DNA of 5,449 bases from Gammaproteobacteria bacterium (GTDB lineage Bacteria > Pseudomonadota > Gammaproteobacteria > S012-40), in assembly GCA_026982215.1 (NCBI GenBank), contig JALSHN010000059.1, positions 1 through 5,449 of the forward strand, given 5' to 3'. The notes below the pieces were generated by a model that saw nothing but the letters and a program-made list of their open reading frames with translations, did no database searches and was not told where the DNA came from. How positions within the stretch are numbered: the first letter of the stretch is position 1; every line of letters begins with the position of its first letter. Below, piece after piece: positions 1 to 5,449 of this stretch. Position numbers and translations under genes: made by a program.

Positions 1-503
1 AGGCGGGCGATGCGGGCACTGAACTCGTCTTCGGCGCGGGAGAGGGCCTGGGCCGGTTCGATGAGGTCGTTCTTCCATTGGGAGATCAGAGCCTGGGCGT
101 TGGCGATTACTGCGGCGTCTTCGTCGTCTTGTTGCAGCAGCTCGCGCAGCAGGGCGGCGCTGTCTTGGGCATCGAAGATGGAGAAGCCGGCCCTGAGTCC
201 CAAGGCCTTGAGTTCCTTGCGGATCAGGTTCAGCCCCAGGGTGTGGAAGGTGGAGACGATCAGCCCGCGGCGGGCGCGATCGTCGAGGCGGCGGGCGAGG
301 CGTTCTTTCATTTCCCGTGCGGCCTTGTTGGTGAAGGTGACGGCGCAGATGGAGCGCGCCGGGAGGCCGCATTCGCTCACCAGGTAGGCGATTTTGTGGG
401 TGATGACTCGGGTCTTGCCGCTGCCGGCCCCGGCCAAGACCAGCAGGGGGCCGTCGATGTGGCGTACCGCGGCGCGTTGGCTGGGGTTCAGGGTATCGGC
501 CAT
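1..503 (-). CDS. rep: ATP-dependent DNA helicase Rep, N-terminal part (runs off left edge)
   Basis: Superfamily 1A 3'-5' DNA helicase of the UvrD/Rep family. In well-studied relatives Rep uses ATP to move along single-stranded DNA, helps replication forks pass protein roadblocks and assists restart. The first 167 residues are visible. They show the Q motif (LNPSQRAAV, 5-13), the Walker A nucleotide-binding loop (AGAGSGKT, 24-31), motif Ia (VTFTNKAAREMKER, 55-68), STFHTLGL (84-91) and SQWKNDL (141-147). FHTLGL and the WKNDL segment fit Rep better than UvrD or PcrA, from memory of the E. coli proteins. The ATG at 501-503 is chosen because the Q motif begins five residues later, as in E. coli Rep. 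No Shine-Dalgarno precedes it. Walker B and the 2A/2B domains, some 500 residues, lie beyond the left edge. The gene is divergent from the muramidase gene. Leucine codons are mostly CTG/CTC (TTG 2 of 22 by hand count). Family assignment is firm; Rep over a paralogue is very likely. Confidence 0.94.
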   Translation of the reverse strand, partial: MADTLNPSQRAAVRHIDGPLLVLAGAGSGKTRVITHKIAYLVSECGLPARSICAVTFTNKAAREMKERLARRLDDRARRGLIVSTFHTLGLNLIRKELKALGLRAGFSIFDAQDSAALLRELLQQDDEDAAVIANAQALISQWKNDLIEPAQALSRAEDEFSARIAR

Positions 504-505
504 GC

Positions 506-531
506 GGGGAATTCTATCAGAGCCATTCCCC
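506..531. repeat. 7-bp perfect inverted repeat between rep and the muramidase gene, possible operator
   Basis: GGGGAAT at 506-512 and ATTCCCC at 525-531 are exact reverse complements separated by 12 bases, with arm centres 19 bp apart, about two helical turns. The arms lie in the 65-bp gap between two divergent start codons, and the left arm overlaps the -10-like element facing rep. That position and spacing would suit a dimeric regulator, or the repeat could fold as a weak hairpin. A 7-bp repeat in a GC-rich gap can also arise by chance, and no regulator is encoded nearby. Confidence 0.3.
511..519 (-). promoter_or_regulatory. Extended -10-like promoter element facing rep
   Basis: On the minus strand this reads TGATAGAAT, matching the extended -10 pattern TGnTATAAT at all but one base. 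No good -35 hexamer is seen at 16-18 bp spacing (best 2 of 6 matches), which is tolerable for an extended -10 promoter. Transcription would begin about 6-7 bases downstream, practically at the rep ATG (503), so the mRNA would have little or no leader. This agrees with the absence of a Shine-Dalgarno before rep. The real promoter could instead lie further upstream, inside the muramidase gene. Confidence 0.3.
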
Positions 532-555
532 CCGGTATGCTAGGCGGATTGGGAG

Positions 556-563
556 AGGAGGAG
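556..563 (+). promoter_or_regulatory. Strong Shine-Dalgarno of the muramidase gene
   Basis: AGGAGGAG, inside the purine run GGGAGAGGAGGAG (551-563), is a near-perfect anti-16S match ending 5 bases before the ATG at 569. It decides the start: the alternative ATG at 564 is in another frame and too close to the ribosome site. A weak -10-like TATGCT sits at 536-541 with no recognisable -35, so the promoter itself is uncertain. Confidence 0.75.
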
Positions 564-568
564 ATGAT

Positions 569-1156
569 ATGGCACGTTTCGATTTGAGTCTGCCCGTGGT
601 GTTGCGTCACGAGGGGGGCTATGTGTTCGATGCCGATGACCCAGGTGGCGAGACCTACCGCGGGATCTCCCGGCGTTTTCATCCCCGTTGGCCCGGTTGG
701 GTGCGGGTGGACATGGCCAAGAAGAAGGGTAAGCGGGGGTTGGAGAAGCGTTTGGCCGCCGATGAGGTGTTGCAGGCCGAGGTGGCGGCCTTCTATCGGA
801 CTCAATTCTGGGATCGGCTGTGGGGGGATCGTATCCCCGATCAGGCCTTGGCCGACGAGTTGTTCGACACCGCGGTGAACATGGGGGTGCATCGAGCGGT
901 GATCTTTCTCCAGCGGGCACTCAATCTCCTCAATCGCAATCAGCGTGATTTCCCCGATCTGTTGGAGGACGGCCTGTTCGGGCCGAAGACCTTGTTCACC
1001 TTGAGTCGTTGCCTTTCCCGGGGAGACGGTCCCTACGTGCTCAAGCTGTGCAATCTGTTGCAGGGGGAACATTATCTGGAGGTGACCGAGCGCAATCCCT
1101 CTCAGGAGAAGTTTCTGCGCGGCTGGTTGTCGCGGGTCGAATTGTCCCGGCAATGA
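569..1156 (+). CDS. GH108-family N-acetylmuramidase (endolysin-like, TtsA/ZliS-type) with C-terminal peptidoglycan-binding domain
   Basis: A 195-residue lysozyme-type enzyme predicted to cut the N-acetylmuramic acid-N-acetylglucosamine backbone of peptidoglycan. The GH108 signature is clear: HEGGY at 14-18, whose Glu15 is the expected catalytic acid, followed by DDPGGETYRGIS (23-34), the family's DPGGxT..GI segment. YRTQFWD (76-82) and FDTAVNMG (99-106) are also typical. The C-terminal part, with LQRALN (114-119), DGLFGPKT (134-141) and RGWLSRV (184-190), fits the peptidoglycan-binding domain usually fused to GH108. Length is normal for the family. There is no signal peptide or membrane segment, so the enzyme needs a holin, another export route or cell lysis to reach its substrate. 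Relatives include phage endolysins and Salmonella TtsA, which helps release typhoid toxin. No holin, spanin, toxin or phage gene is adjacent. It is divergent from rep and convergent with the efflux operon. Leucine is mostly TTG (13 of 27), unlike rep and the transporter, hinting at a different origin. The biological role is unknown. Confidence 0.88.
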   Translation: MARFDLSLPVVLRHEGGYVFDADDPGGETYRGISRRFHPRWPGWVRVDMAKKKGKRGLEKRLAADEVLQAEVAAFYRTQFWDRLWGDRIPDQALADELFDTAVNMGVHRAVIFLQRALNLLNRNQRDFPDLLEDGLFGPKTLFTLSRCLSRGDGPYVLKLCNLLQGEHYLEVTERNPSQEKFLRGWLSRVELSRQ

Positions 1157-1180
1157 CCCCCCCCGGGGAGCCCCGGGGGG
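1157..1180. terminator. GC hairpin between convergent genes, possible bidirectional terminator
   Basis: CCCCCCGGGG (1159-1168) and CCCCGGGGGG (1171-1180) are perfect reverse complements separated by AG. Allowing a 4-6 base loop, an 8-9 bp all-GC stem forms. It starts within three bases of the muramidase stop and lies 15 bases past the end of the transporter gene on the other strand, the right place for a shared terminator. Neither strand has a T-run after the stem (TGGCTGGTTT on plus, TCATTGCC on minus), so it is not a classic intrinsic terminator. It may instead block readthrough or protect 3' ends. Confidence 0.45.
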
Positions 1181-1195
1181 TGGCTGGTTTCCTGC

Positions 1196-4100
1196 TTACG
1201 CCCGCTTGTGGCGGAAGGCGTAGTACATGATGGGGATGATCAGCAGGGTCAGCAGGGTGGAGACCAGGATGCCAAAGATCAAGGCGATGGCCAGCCCGCT
1301 GAAGATGGGGTCGTCGAGGATGAAGAAGGCCCCGAGGATGGCCGCCAGGGCGGTCAGCGCGATGGGCTTGGCGCGCACCGCCGCCGCTCGGACCACGGCC
1401 TCTTCGAACTCCAGCCCCCGGGCGCGTTCTTCGTTGATGAAGTCCACCAGCAGGATGGAGTTGCGCACGATGATGCCGGCCAGGGCGATCATGCCGATCA
1501 TGGAGGTGGCGGTGAACTGCGCCCCCATGAGGGCATGGCCGGGCATCACGCCGATGATGGTCAGCGGGATGGGGATCATGATGATCACCGGCACCAGGTA
1601 GGAACGGAACTGGGCCACCACCAGCAGGTAGATGATCACCAGGCCCACGGCATAGGCCAGGCCCATGTCGCGGAAGGTCTCGTAGGTCACCTGCCATTCG
1701 CCGTCCCATTTCAGCCCGTAGCGGTAGGGGTTGTCCGGCTGGCTGATGAGGTACTGGTCCACCGGCCCTTCCTGGAGGGGGCTGAGGTCCAGCTTCTTCA
1801 GCTCGGCGAGGATGGTGAACATGCCGTAGAGGGGGCTGTCGTTCTCCCCGGCCTTGTCGGCGGTGACGTAGACCACCGGTAGCAGGTCTTTGTGGTAACG
1901 GCTCACCTCGCGGGTGGCCTCGCGGACCTGGACCACCTCGGAGAGGGGGACCATCGCACCGCCGGCGCCGCGCAGCTCCAGGGCGAGCAGAGCGTCGAGG
2001 TCGGATTTGTCGGCCAGAGGGAACTCCAGACGCACCGGAATGGGGTGTTTCACCTTGGCATTGTGGAGCTGGGTGACGTCACCGCCGCGCAGGGCCACGG
2101 CGATGGCCTCGGCAATGCGGGCCTGATCCACCCCCAGCAGGGCGGCACGTTGGCGGTCCACCGCCAGGATCCACTTGGCCTGGGGGGCCTCCACCGAATC
2201 GTCCACATCGACGATGCCGGGGGTGGATTCGAACACGGCGCGGATCTTTTTCGCCACCTCGATCTGTCCGTGATAATCCAGTCCGTAGATCTCGGCCACC
2301 AGCGGGGCCTGCACCGGCGGGCCGGGTGGCACTTCGACGATCTTGACGTTGGCGCCGTAGCGCTCGCCGATGGCCTGCAGCGGTTCACGCACCGCCTGGG
2401 CGATCTCGTGGCTCTTGCGCTCACGCAGGTGCTTGTCCACCAGGTTCACCTGGATGTCGCCCTGGTTGGCCTGGCTGCGCAGGTAGTATTGGCGCACCAG
2501 GCCGTTGAAGTTGATGGGGGCGGCGGTGCCGGCGTAGGCCTGATAGTCGGTGACTTCGGGGATGGTGGCCAGATAGTCGCCCAGCTCGGACAGCACCCGG
2601 GCGGTGCGTTCGACGCTGGCCCCTTCGGGGAGGTCCACCACCACCTGGAACTCCGATTTGTTGTCGAAGGGCAGCATTTTGAGGATCACCGTCTGGTTCA
2701 CCGCCAGGCCCACCGAGCCGGCGATGAGCAGGATCACCACCCCGCCGAGGATCCAGCGGGGTAGCCGCCCCTGTTTGCCGCGCAGGAATGGCCGCATGAG
2801 GCGCTGGAACAGCCCGTAGAGGAGGCGGGTGGTGCGGTCCTTGATCTCCTCGTCCACTTCGTTACCACCGCCGTGATGGGCATGGCGTTCGGCGACCTTC
2901 TTGAGCACCCGATAGGTGAGCCAGGGGGTGACCACGAAGGCCACCGCCAGCGAGATCACCATGCCGATGCTGGCATTGATGGGGATGGGGCTCATGTAAG
3001 GTCCCATGAGGCCGGTGACGAAGGCCATGGGCAGCAGGGCCGCCACCACGGTGAAGGTGGCGAGGATGGTGGGGCCGCCCACCTCGTCCACCGCCAGGGG
3101 AATGGCCTCGGAGAGGCTCTTGCCGCCCATCTGCATGTGGCGGTGGATGTTTTCCACCACCACGATGGCGTCGTCCACCAGGATGCCGATGGAGAAAATG
3201 AGGGCGAACAGGGAGACGCGGTTCAAGGTGAAGCCCCAGGCCCAGGAAGCGAACAGGGTGAGGGCAAGGGTGATGGCGATGGCGGTGCCGACGATGAAGG
3301 CCTCGCGCCAGCCGAGGGTGACCAGCACCAGCAACACCACCACCAGGGTGGCGAAGAACAGCTTTTTGATCAGCGTCATTGCCTTGTCGTTGGCGGTCTG
3401 GCCGTAGTCGCGGGTGACGGTGACGTTCACCCCCTCGGGGATGAAGATGCCCTTGAGTTGCTCCAGGCGTTCGATGACCTGTTCGGCCACCTTGACGGCG
3501 TTTTCGCCCGGTTTCTTGGCGATGGCCACGGTGACGGCGGGGAAGGTGCCTTGGGCCTGGAGGCCTTTTTCTCCGGCGGCCGGTCCGGTGCCGAACCAGA
3601 CGTAGTGTTCCGGGGCGTCCGGTTCGTGGCGCACCTCGGCCACGTCGCGCAGATAGATGGGGCGGCCGTCGTGGATGCCGACGATCAGATCGGCGATCTC
3701 CTCGGGGGTGCTGAGGAAGGTGCCGGCCTGGACCAGGATCTCGGCGTCTTCACGCACCACGCTGCCGGCGTCCCGGGAGGTGTTGGCCGCCGACAGCGCC
3801 CGTTGCAGGTCGCCGAGGTCGAGGCCGTAGCCGGCCAGTTTCTGGGCATCCAGCAGCACATGCACCACCCGGTCGGGGCCACCGATGGTGTAGATGTCGC
3901 GGGTGCCGGGTACCCGCTTGAGTTCGGCCTCGATGGCGTGGGCCACCTGGGCCAGCTCGAAGGCGCCGCGGCTCTCGTCCTCGGTCCACAGGGTGAGGGT
4001 GACGATGGGGACGTCGTCGATGCCCTTGGGTTTGATGATGGGTCTGCCAACGCCGCTGTTGGGCGGCAGCCAGTCCTCGTTGGAGAAGATCTTGTTGTAG

Positions 4101-4450
4101 AGGCGGACGATGGCCGCGGTGCGGTCCTCGCCCACTTCGTAGCGCACGGTGAGCACCGCCATCCCGGGCTGGGAGACCGAGTAGACGTGCTCCACCCCCT
4201 TGATCTCGGAGAGGATCTGTTCCGCCGGGCCGGCCACCAGGTGTTCCACTTCTTCGGCGGTGGCGCCGGGGAAGGGGATGAACACGTTGGCGAAGGTGAC
4301 GTTGATCTGCGGTTCTTCCTCCTTGGGGGTGATGATCACCGCCAGAAAGCCCAGCAGCAGCCCCACCAGGGCCAGCAGGGGGGTGATCTCGGAGTGGAGG
4401 AACTTCTTGGCGATGGAGCCGGAGACCCCCAGTTTCTGTTGCACGCTCAT
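1196..4450 (-). CDS. RND efflux transporter, inner-membrane permease subunit (AcrB-like, HAE type)
   Basis: A complete 1084-residue RND pump, slightly longer than the usual 1030-1050. It is expected to form an inner-membrane trimer that exchanges protons for substrate and passes it through the adaptor to an outer-membrane channel. The layout is the family's duplicated one: TM1 about 24-40, first periplasmic part about 41-360, TM2-TM6 about 363-511, a cytoplasmic linker 512-567, TM7 about 568-588, second periplasmic part about 592-926, TM8-TM12 about 929-1078. TPKEEEPQI (41-49) follows TM1 as in other family members. GILVDDAIVVVEN (422-434) carries Asp426 and Asp427, equivalent to the AcrB proton-relay Asp407/408. 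In TM10, GIIVRNSILLVDF (992-1004) has Arg996 where AcrB has Lys940. The TM11-TM12 region (1026-1077) is typical RND. The TM4 signature argues for an organic-substrate pump over a CusA-like metal pump, but the substrate is unknown. The linker has a small His cluster (RHAHHGGG, 522-529). The ATG at 4450 overlaps the adaptor stop (ATGA) and has its own ribosome site, so the pair is co-translated. Confidence 0.96.
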   Translation of the reverse strand: MSVQQKLGVSGSIAKKFLHSEITPLLALVGLLLGFLAVIITPKEEEPQINVTFANVFIPFPGATAEEVEHLVAGPAEQILSEIKGVEHVYSVSQPGMAVLTVRYEVGEDRTAAIVRLYNKIFSNEDWLPPNSGVGRPIIKPKGIDDVPIVTLTLWTEDESRGAFELAQVAHAIEAELKRVPGTRDIYTIGGPDRVVHVLLDAQKLAGYGLDLGDLQRALSAANTSRDAGSVVREDAEILVQAGTFLSTPEEIADLIVGIHDGRPIYLRDVAEVRHEPDAPEHYVWFGTGPAAGEKGLQAQGTFPAVTVAIAKKPGENAVKVAEQVIERLEQLKGIFIPEGVNVTVTRDYGQTANDKAMTLIKKLFFATLVVVLLVLVTLGWREAFIVGTAIAITLALTLFASWAWGFTLNRVSLFALIFSIGILVDDAIVVVENIHRHMQMGGKSLSEAIPLAVDEVGGPTILATFTVVAALLPMAFVTGLMGPYMSPIPINASIGMVISLAVAFVVTPWLTYRVLKKVAERHAHHGGGNEVDEEIKDRTTRLLYGLFQRLMRPFLRGKQGRLPRWILGGVVILLIAGSVGLAVNQTVILKMLPFDNKSEFQVVVDLPEGASVERTARVLSELGDYLATIPEVTDYQAYAGTAAPINFNGLVRQYYLRSQANQGDIQVNLVDKHLRERKSHEIAQAVREPLQAIGERYGANVKIVEVPPGPPVQAPLVAEIYGLDYHGQIEVAKKIRAVFESTPGIVDVDDSVEAPQAKWILAVDRQRAALLGVDQARIAEAIAVALRGGDVTQLHNAKVKHPIPVRLEFPLADKSDLDALLALELRGAGGAMVPLSEVVQVREATREVSRYHKDLLPVVYVTADKAGENDSPLYGMFTILAELKKLDLSPLQEGPVDQYLISQPDNPYRYGLKWDGEWQVTYETFRDMGLAYAVGLVIIYLLVVAQFRSYLVPVIIMIPIPLTIIGVMPGHALMGAQFTATSMIGMIALAGIIVRNSILLVDFINEERARGLEFEEAVVRAAAVRAKPIALTALAAILGAFFILDDPIFSGLAIALIFGILVSTLLTLLIIPIMYYAFRHKRA

Positions 4451-5449
4451 TTCGCCTCCGCCTGCTGTTTCAACACCACGCCGGCGCGGATCGGGTCCCG
4501 CGCCACCCGTTCACCGGCCTCGAGGCCGGCGAGGATCTCCTGGCGGCCGTCGGCCAGCAGACGGCCCAGGCGTACCTGGCGCATGCGGACCCGGCCTTCC
4601 TCGTCCACCACATACACCGCAGTGACCTCGGAGCGATGGGCCACGGCCCGGGCGGGGACCACCAAGCGCCGCTCGCGGCCCACCTCGATGCGGGTCTTCA
4701 CCAGCATCCCCGGATAGAGGCCGTGCCGGCCCTCGGGCAGGCGCAGGCGCACCCGGAAGGTATGGGAGGCGGTGTGGGCCACCGGGAAGATGGTCAATGA
4801 TTCAGGGATCAGCTCGGTGCCGTCGGCCAGGACCACGGTGGCGTTCTGGTGGCGGCGCACGGCATCGATCACCGTCTGCGGCACGTCCACCCGCACCCGC
4901 AGTTTCTCCAGCGACAGGCCGGTCATCAGCGGTTGTCCCACCCGCACCGTCTCCCCGGCCTCCACGTGACGTTCGATGACCACACCGGCGTAGGGGGCGC
5001 GTACTACGGTGTGGGCCAACTGTTCCTCGGCCTCGGCCAGGGCGGCGCGGGCGGCCTCGATGCGGGCCTCGGCGGCCTCCAGGCCGGCCTTGGCGCGATC
5101 GAACTCGGCCTTGGAGACGGCCTTCTTCTGGAACAGGCCGCTGATCCGGTCGAATTCTTGCTTGGCATCGGCGAAGCGGGCCTCGGCCTCCTTCAGGGCG
5201 GCGCGGGCGCGGGCCAGGCGGGCCTTTTGCTCGGTGTCCTTGAAACGCAGGATCACCTTGCCCTTGGGGACGAATTCGTCCACATCGAAGAATACCGCCG
5301 CCACCTCGCCGGTGATGCGGGCTGAGACCGTGGCCTGACGCACCGCCTCCACTACCCCGTCGAGAACCCGTTGGCGGGGCAGCTCCTGGGCGGCCACGGT
5401 GACGGTTTCCACCGGCTGGGCCGTGACTACGGTGGACCAGAACAGAAGC
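4447..5449 (-). CDS. RND efflux periplasmic adaptor (membrane fusion protein, AcrA/HlyD family); start beyond right edge
   Basis: The periplasmic adaptor that joins the RND permease to a TolC-type outer-membrane channel. The frame is open to the right edge. The 12 codons before the GTG at 5410-5412 encode LLFWSTVVTAQP, which looks like the end of a signal peptide, so the true start lies outside the window and the GTG is probably internal. Counting from that GTG: first half of the lipoyl/barrel-sandwich domain about 24-60 (RQATVSARITGEV), a short alpha-helical hairpin rich in Ala, Glu and Arg about 62-132, second lipoyl half about 134-165 (VVRAPYAGVVIERHVEAGE), beta-barrel about 170-245 (ending LYPGMLVKTRIEV), then a C-terminal membrane-proximal domain to 321. 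The hairpin tip has R89, L93 and S100, the R-x3-L-x6-S pattern known from AcrA and MacA for docking TolC-like channels. The cleavage site appears to give Gln rather than a lipobox Cys, but this lies near the edge. The stop overlaps the transporter start by 4 bp. The operon promoter and any outer-membrane channel or regulator gene would lie to the right of the window or elsewhere. Confidence 0.94.
   Translation of the reverse strand, partial: LLFWSTVVTAQPVETVTVAAQELPRQRVLDGVVEAVRQATVSARITGEVAAVFFDVDEFVPKGKVILRFKDTEQKARLARARAALKEAEARFADAKQEFDRISGLFQKKAVSKAEFDRAKAGLEAAEARIEAARAALAEAEEQLAHTVVRAPYAGVVIERHVEAGETVRVGQPLMTGLSLEKLRVRVDVPQTVIDAVRRHQNATVVLADGTELIPESLTIFPVAHTASHTFRVRLRLPEGRHGLYPGMLVKTRIEVGRERRLVVPARAVAHRSEVTAVYVVDEEGRVRMRQVRLGRLLADGRQEILAGLEAGERVARDPIRAGVVLKQQAEAK
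4455..4459 (-). promoter_or_regulatory. Ribosome binding site of the RND transporter inside the adaptor gene
   Basis: The minus strand reads GGAGG, then CGAA, then the ATG at 4450, inside the last codons of the adaptor gene. With the 4-bp ATGA overlap this supports the chosen transporter start and translational coupling, which would keep pump and adaptor in balanced amounts. Confidence 0.7.

Noticed and set aside
78..587. Plus-strand open frame (169 codons) antisense to rep
   Set aside because: It is in register with the rep codons and shows no domain, while the opposite strand carries unmistakable helicase motifs.
488..1153. Minus-strand open frame (221 codons) antisense to the muramidase
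   Set aside because: It is in codon register with the GH108 gene, so it stays open for the same reason, and its product resembles no family. The GH108 frame carries clear motifs and a strong ribosome site.
1208..1882. Plus-strand open frame (224 codons) over the transporter C-terminus
   Set aside because: Asp/Gly/Gln/His-rich antisense shadow with no plausible domain.
1892..2764. Plus-strand open frame (290 codons) inside the transporter gene
   Set aside because: A shadow of the transporter with a His/Gly/Leu-rich low-complexity product and no family resemblance.
1196..4450. Heavy-metal (CusA-type) assignment for the RND pump
   Set aside because: The TM4 motif GILVDDAIVVVEN is of the HAE (drug or organic substrate) type, and no CusA-like methionine relay was noticed.
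2873..4717. Very long plus-strand open frame (614 codons) antisense to the transporter, rich in His, Asp and Gly
   Set aside because: Over the transporter its codons are exact reverse complements of the transporter codons. Stops could occur only opposite TTA, CTA or TCA, which are rare in this GC-rich gene. The translation is low-complexity and has no recognisable domain.
4447..5412. Adaptor as a complete gene starting at the GTG at 5412
   Set aside because: The frame continues to the window edge with signal-peptide-like residues, so this start would make a periplasmic protein without an export signal.

Overview
The window is a piece of GC-rich bacterial chromosome. The Rep-type helicase and the proteobacterial-style RND efflux pair suggest a gammaproteobacterium or a near relative; the sequence alone does not identify genus or species. 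Coding density is high, with no gene-free stretch over 300 bases and no tRNA, rRNA, CRISPR array, insertion sequence or clear prophage block.

Layout. (1) The left edge to 503, minus strand, is the N-terminal part of the DNA helicase gene rep, which runs off the left edge. (2) A 65-bp divergent intergenic region (504-568) holds a 7-bp inverted repeat, an extended -10-like element facing rep, and a very strong Shine-Dalgarno sequence facing the other way. (3) 569-1156, plus strand, is a complete GH108-family muramidase (endolysin-like, no signal peptide), standing alone without holin or other phage genes and with leucine codon use unlike its neighbours. (4) 1157-1195 is a short convergent intergenic gap with a strong GC hairpin. 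(5) 1196-4450, minus strand, is a complete RND inner-membrane efflux transporter. (6) 4447 to the right edge, minus strand, is its periplasmic adaptor (membrane fusion protein), overlapping the transporter by 4 bp (ATGA). Its true start lies beyond the right edge.

How they work together. Adaptor and transporter form a translationally coupled two-gene unit read right to left and should build a proton-driven tripartite pump with an outer-membrane TolC-type channel that is not encoded here. The adaptor keeps the R-x3-L-x6-S hairpin-tip pattern used to dock TolC-like channels. Substrate cannot be assigned; the transporter has the HAE-type Asp-Asp pair in TM4 rather than heavy-metal signatures. 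rep acts in replication restart and clearing of replication forks, with no evident functional link to the pump. The muramidase is the odd gene of the window: it looks like a captured phage-type lysis enzyme or one serving protein release or cell-wall remodelling.

I found no convincing wholly new system. The observations most worth following are the orphan muramidase and the compact rep/muramidase divergent control region.
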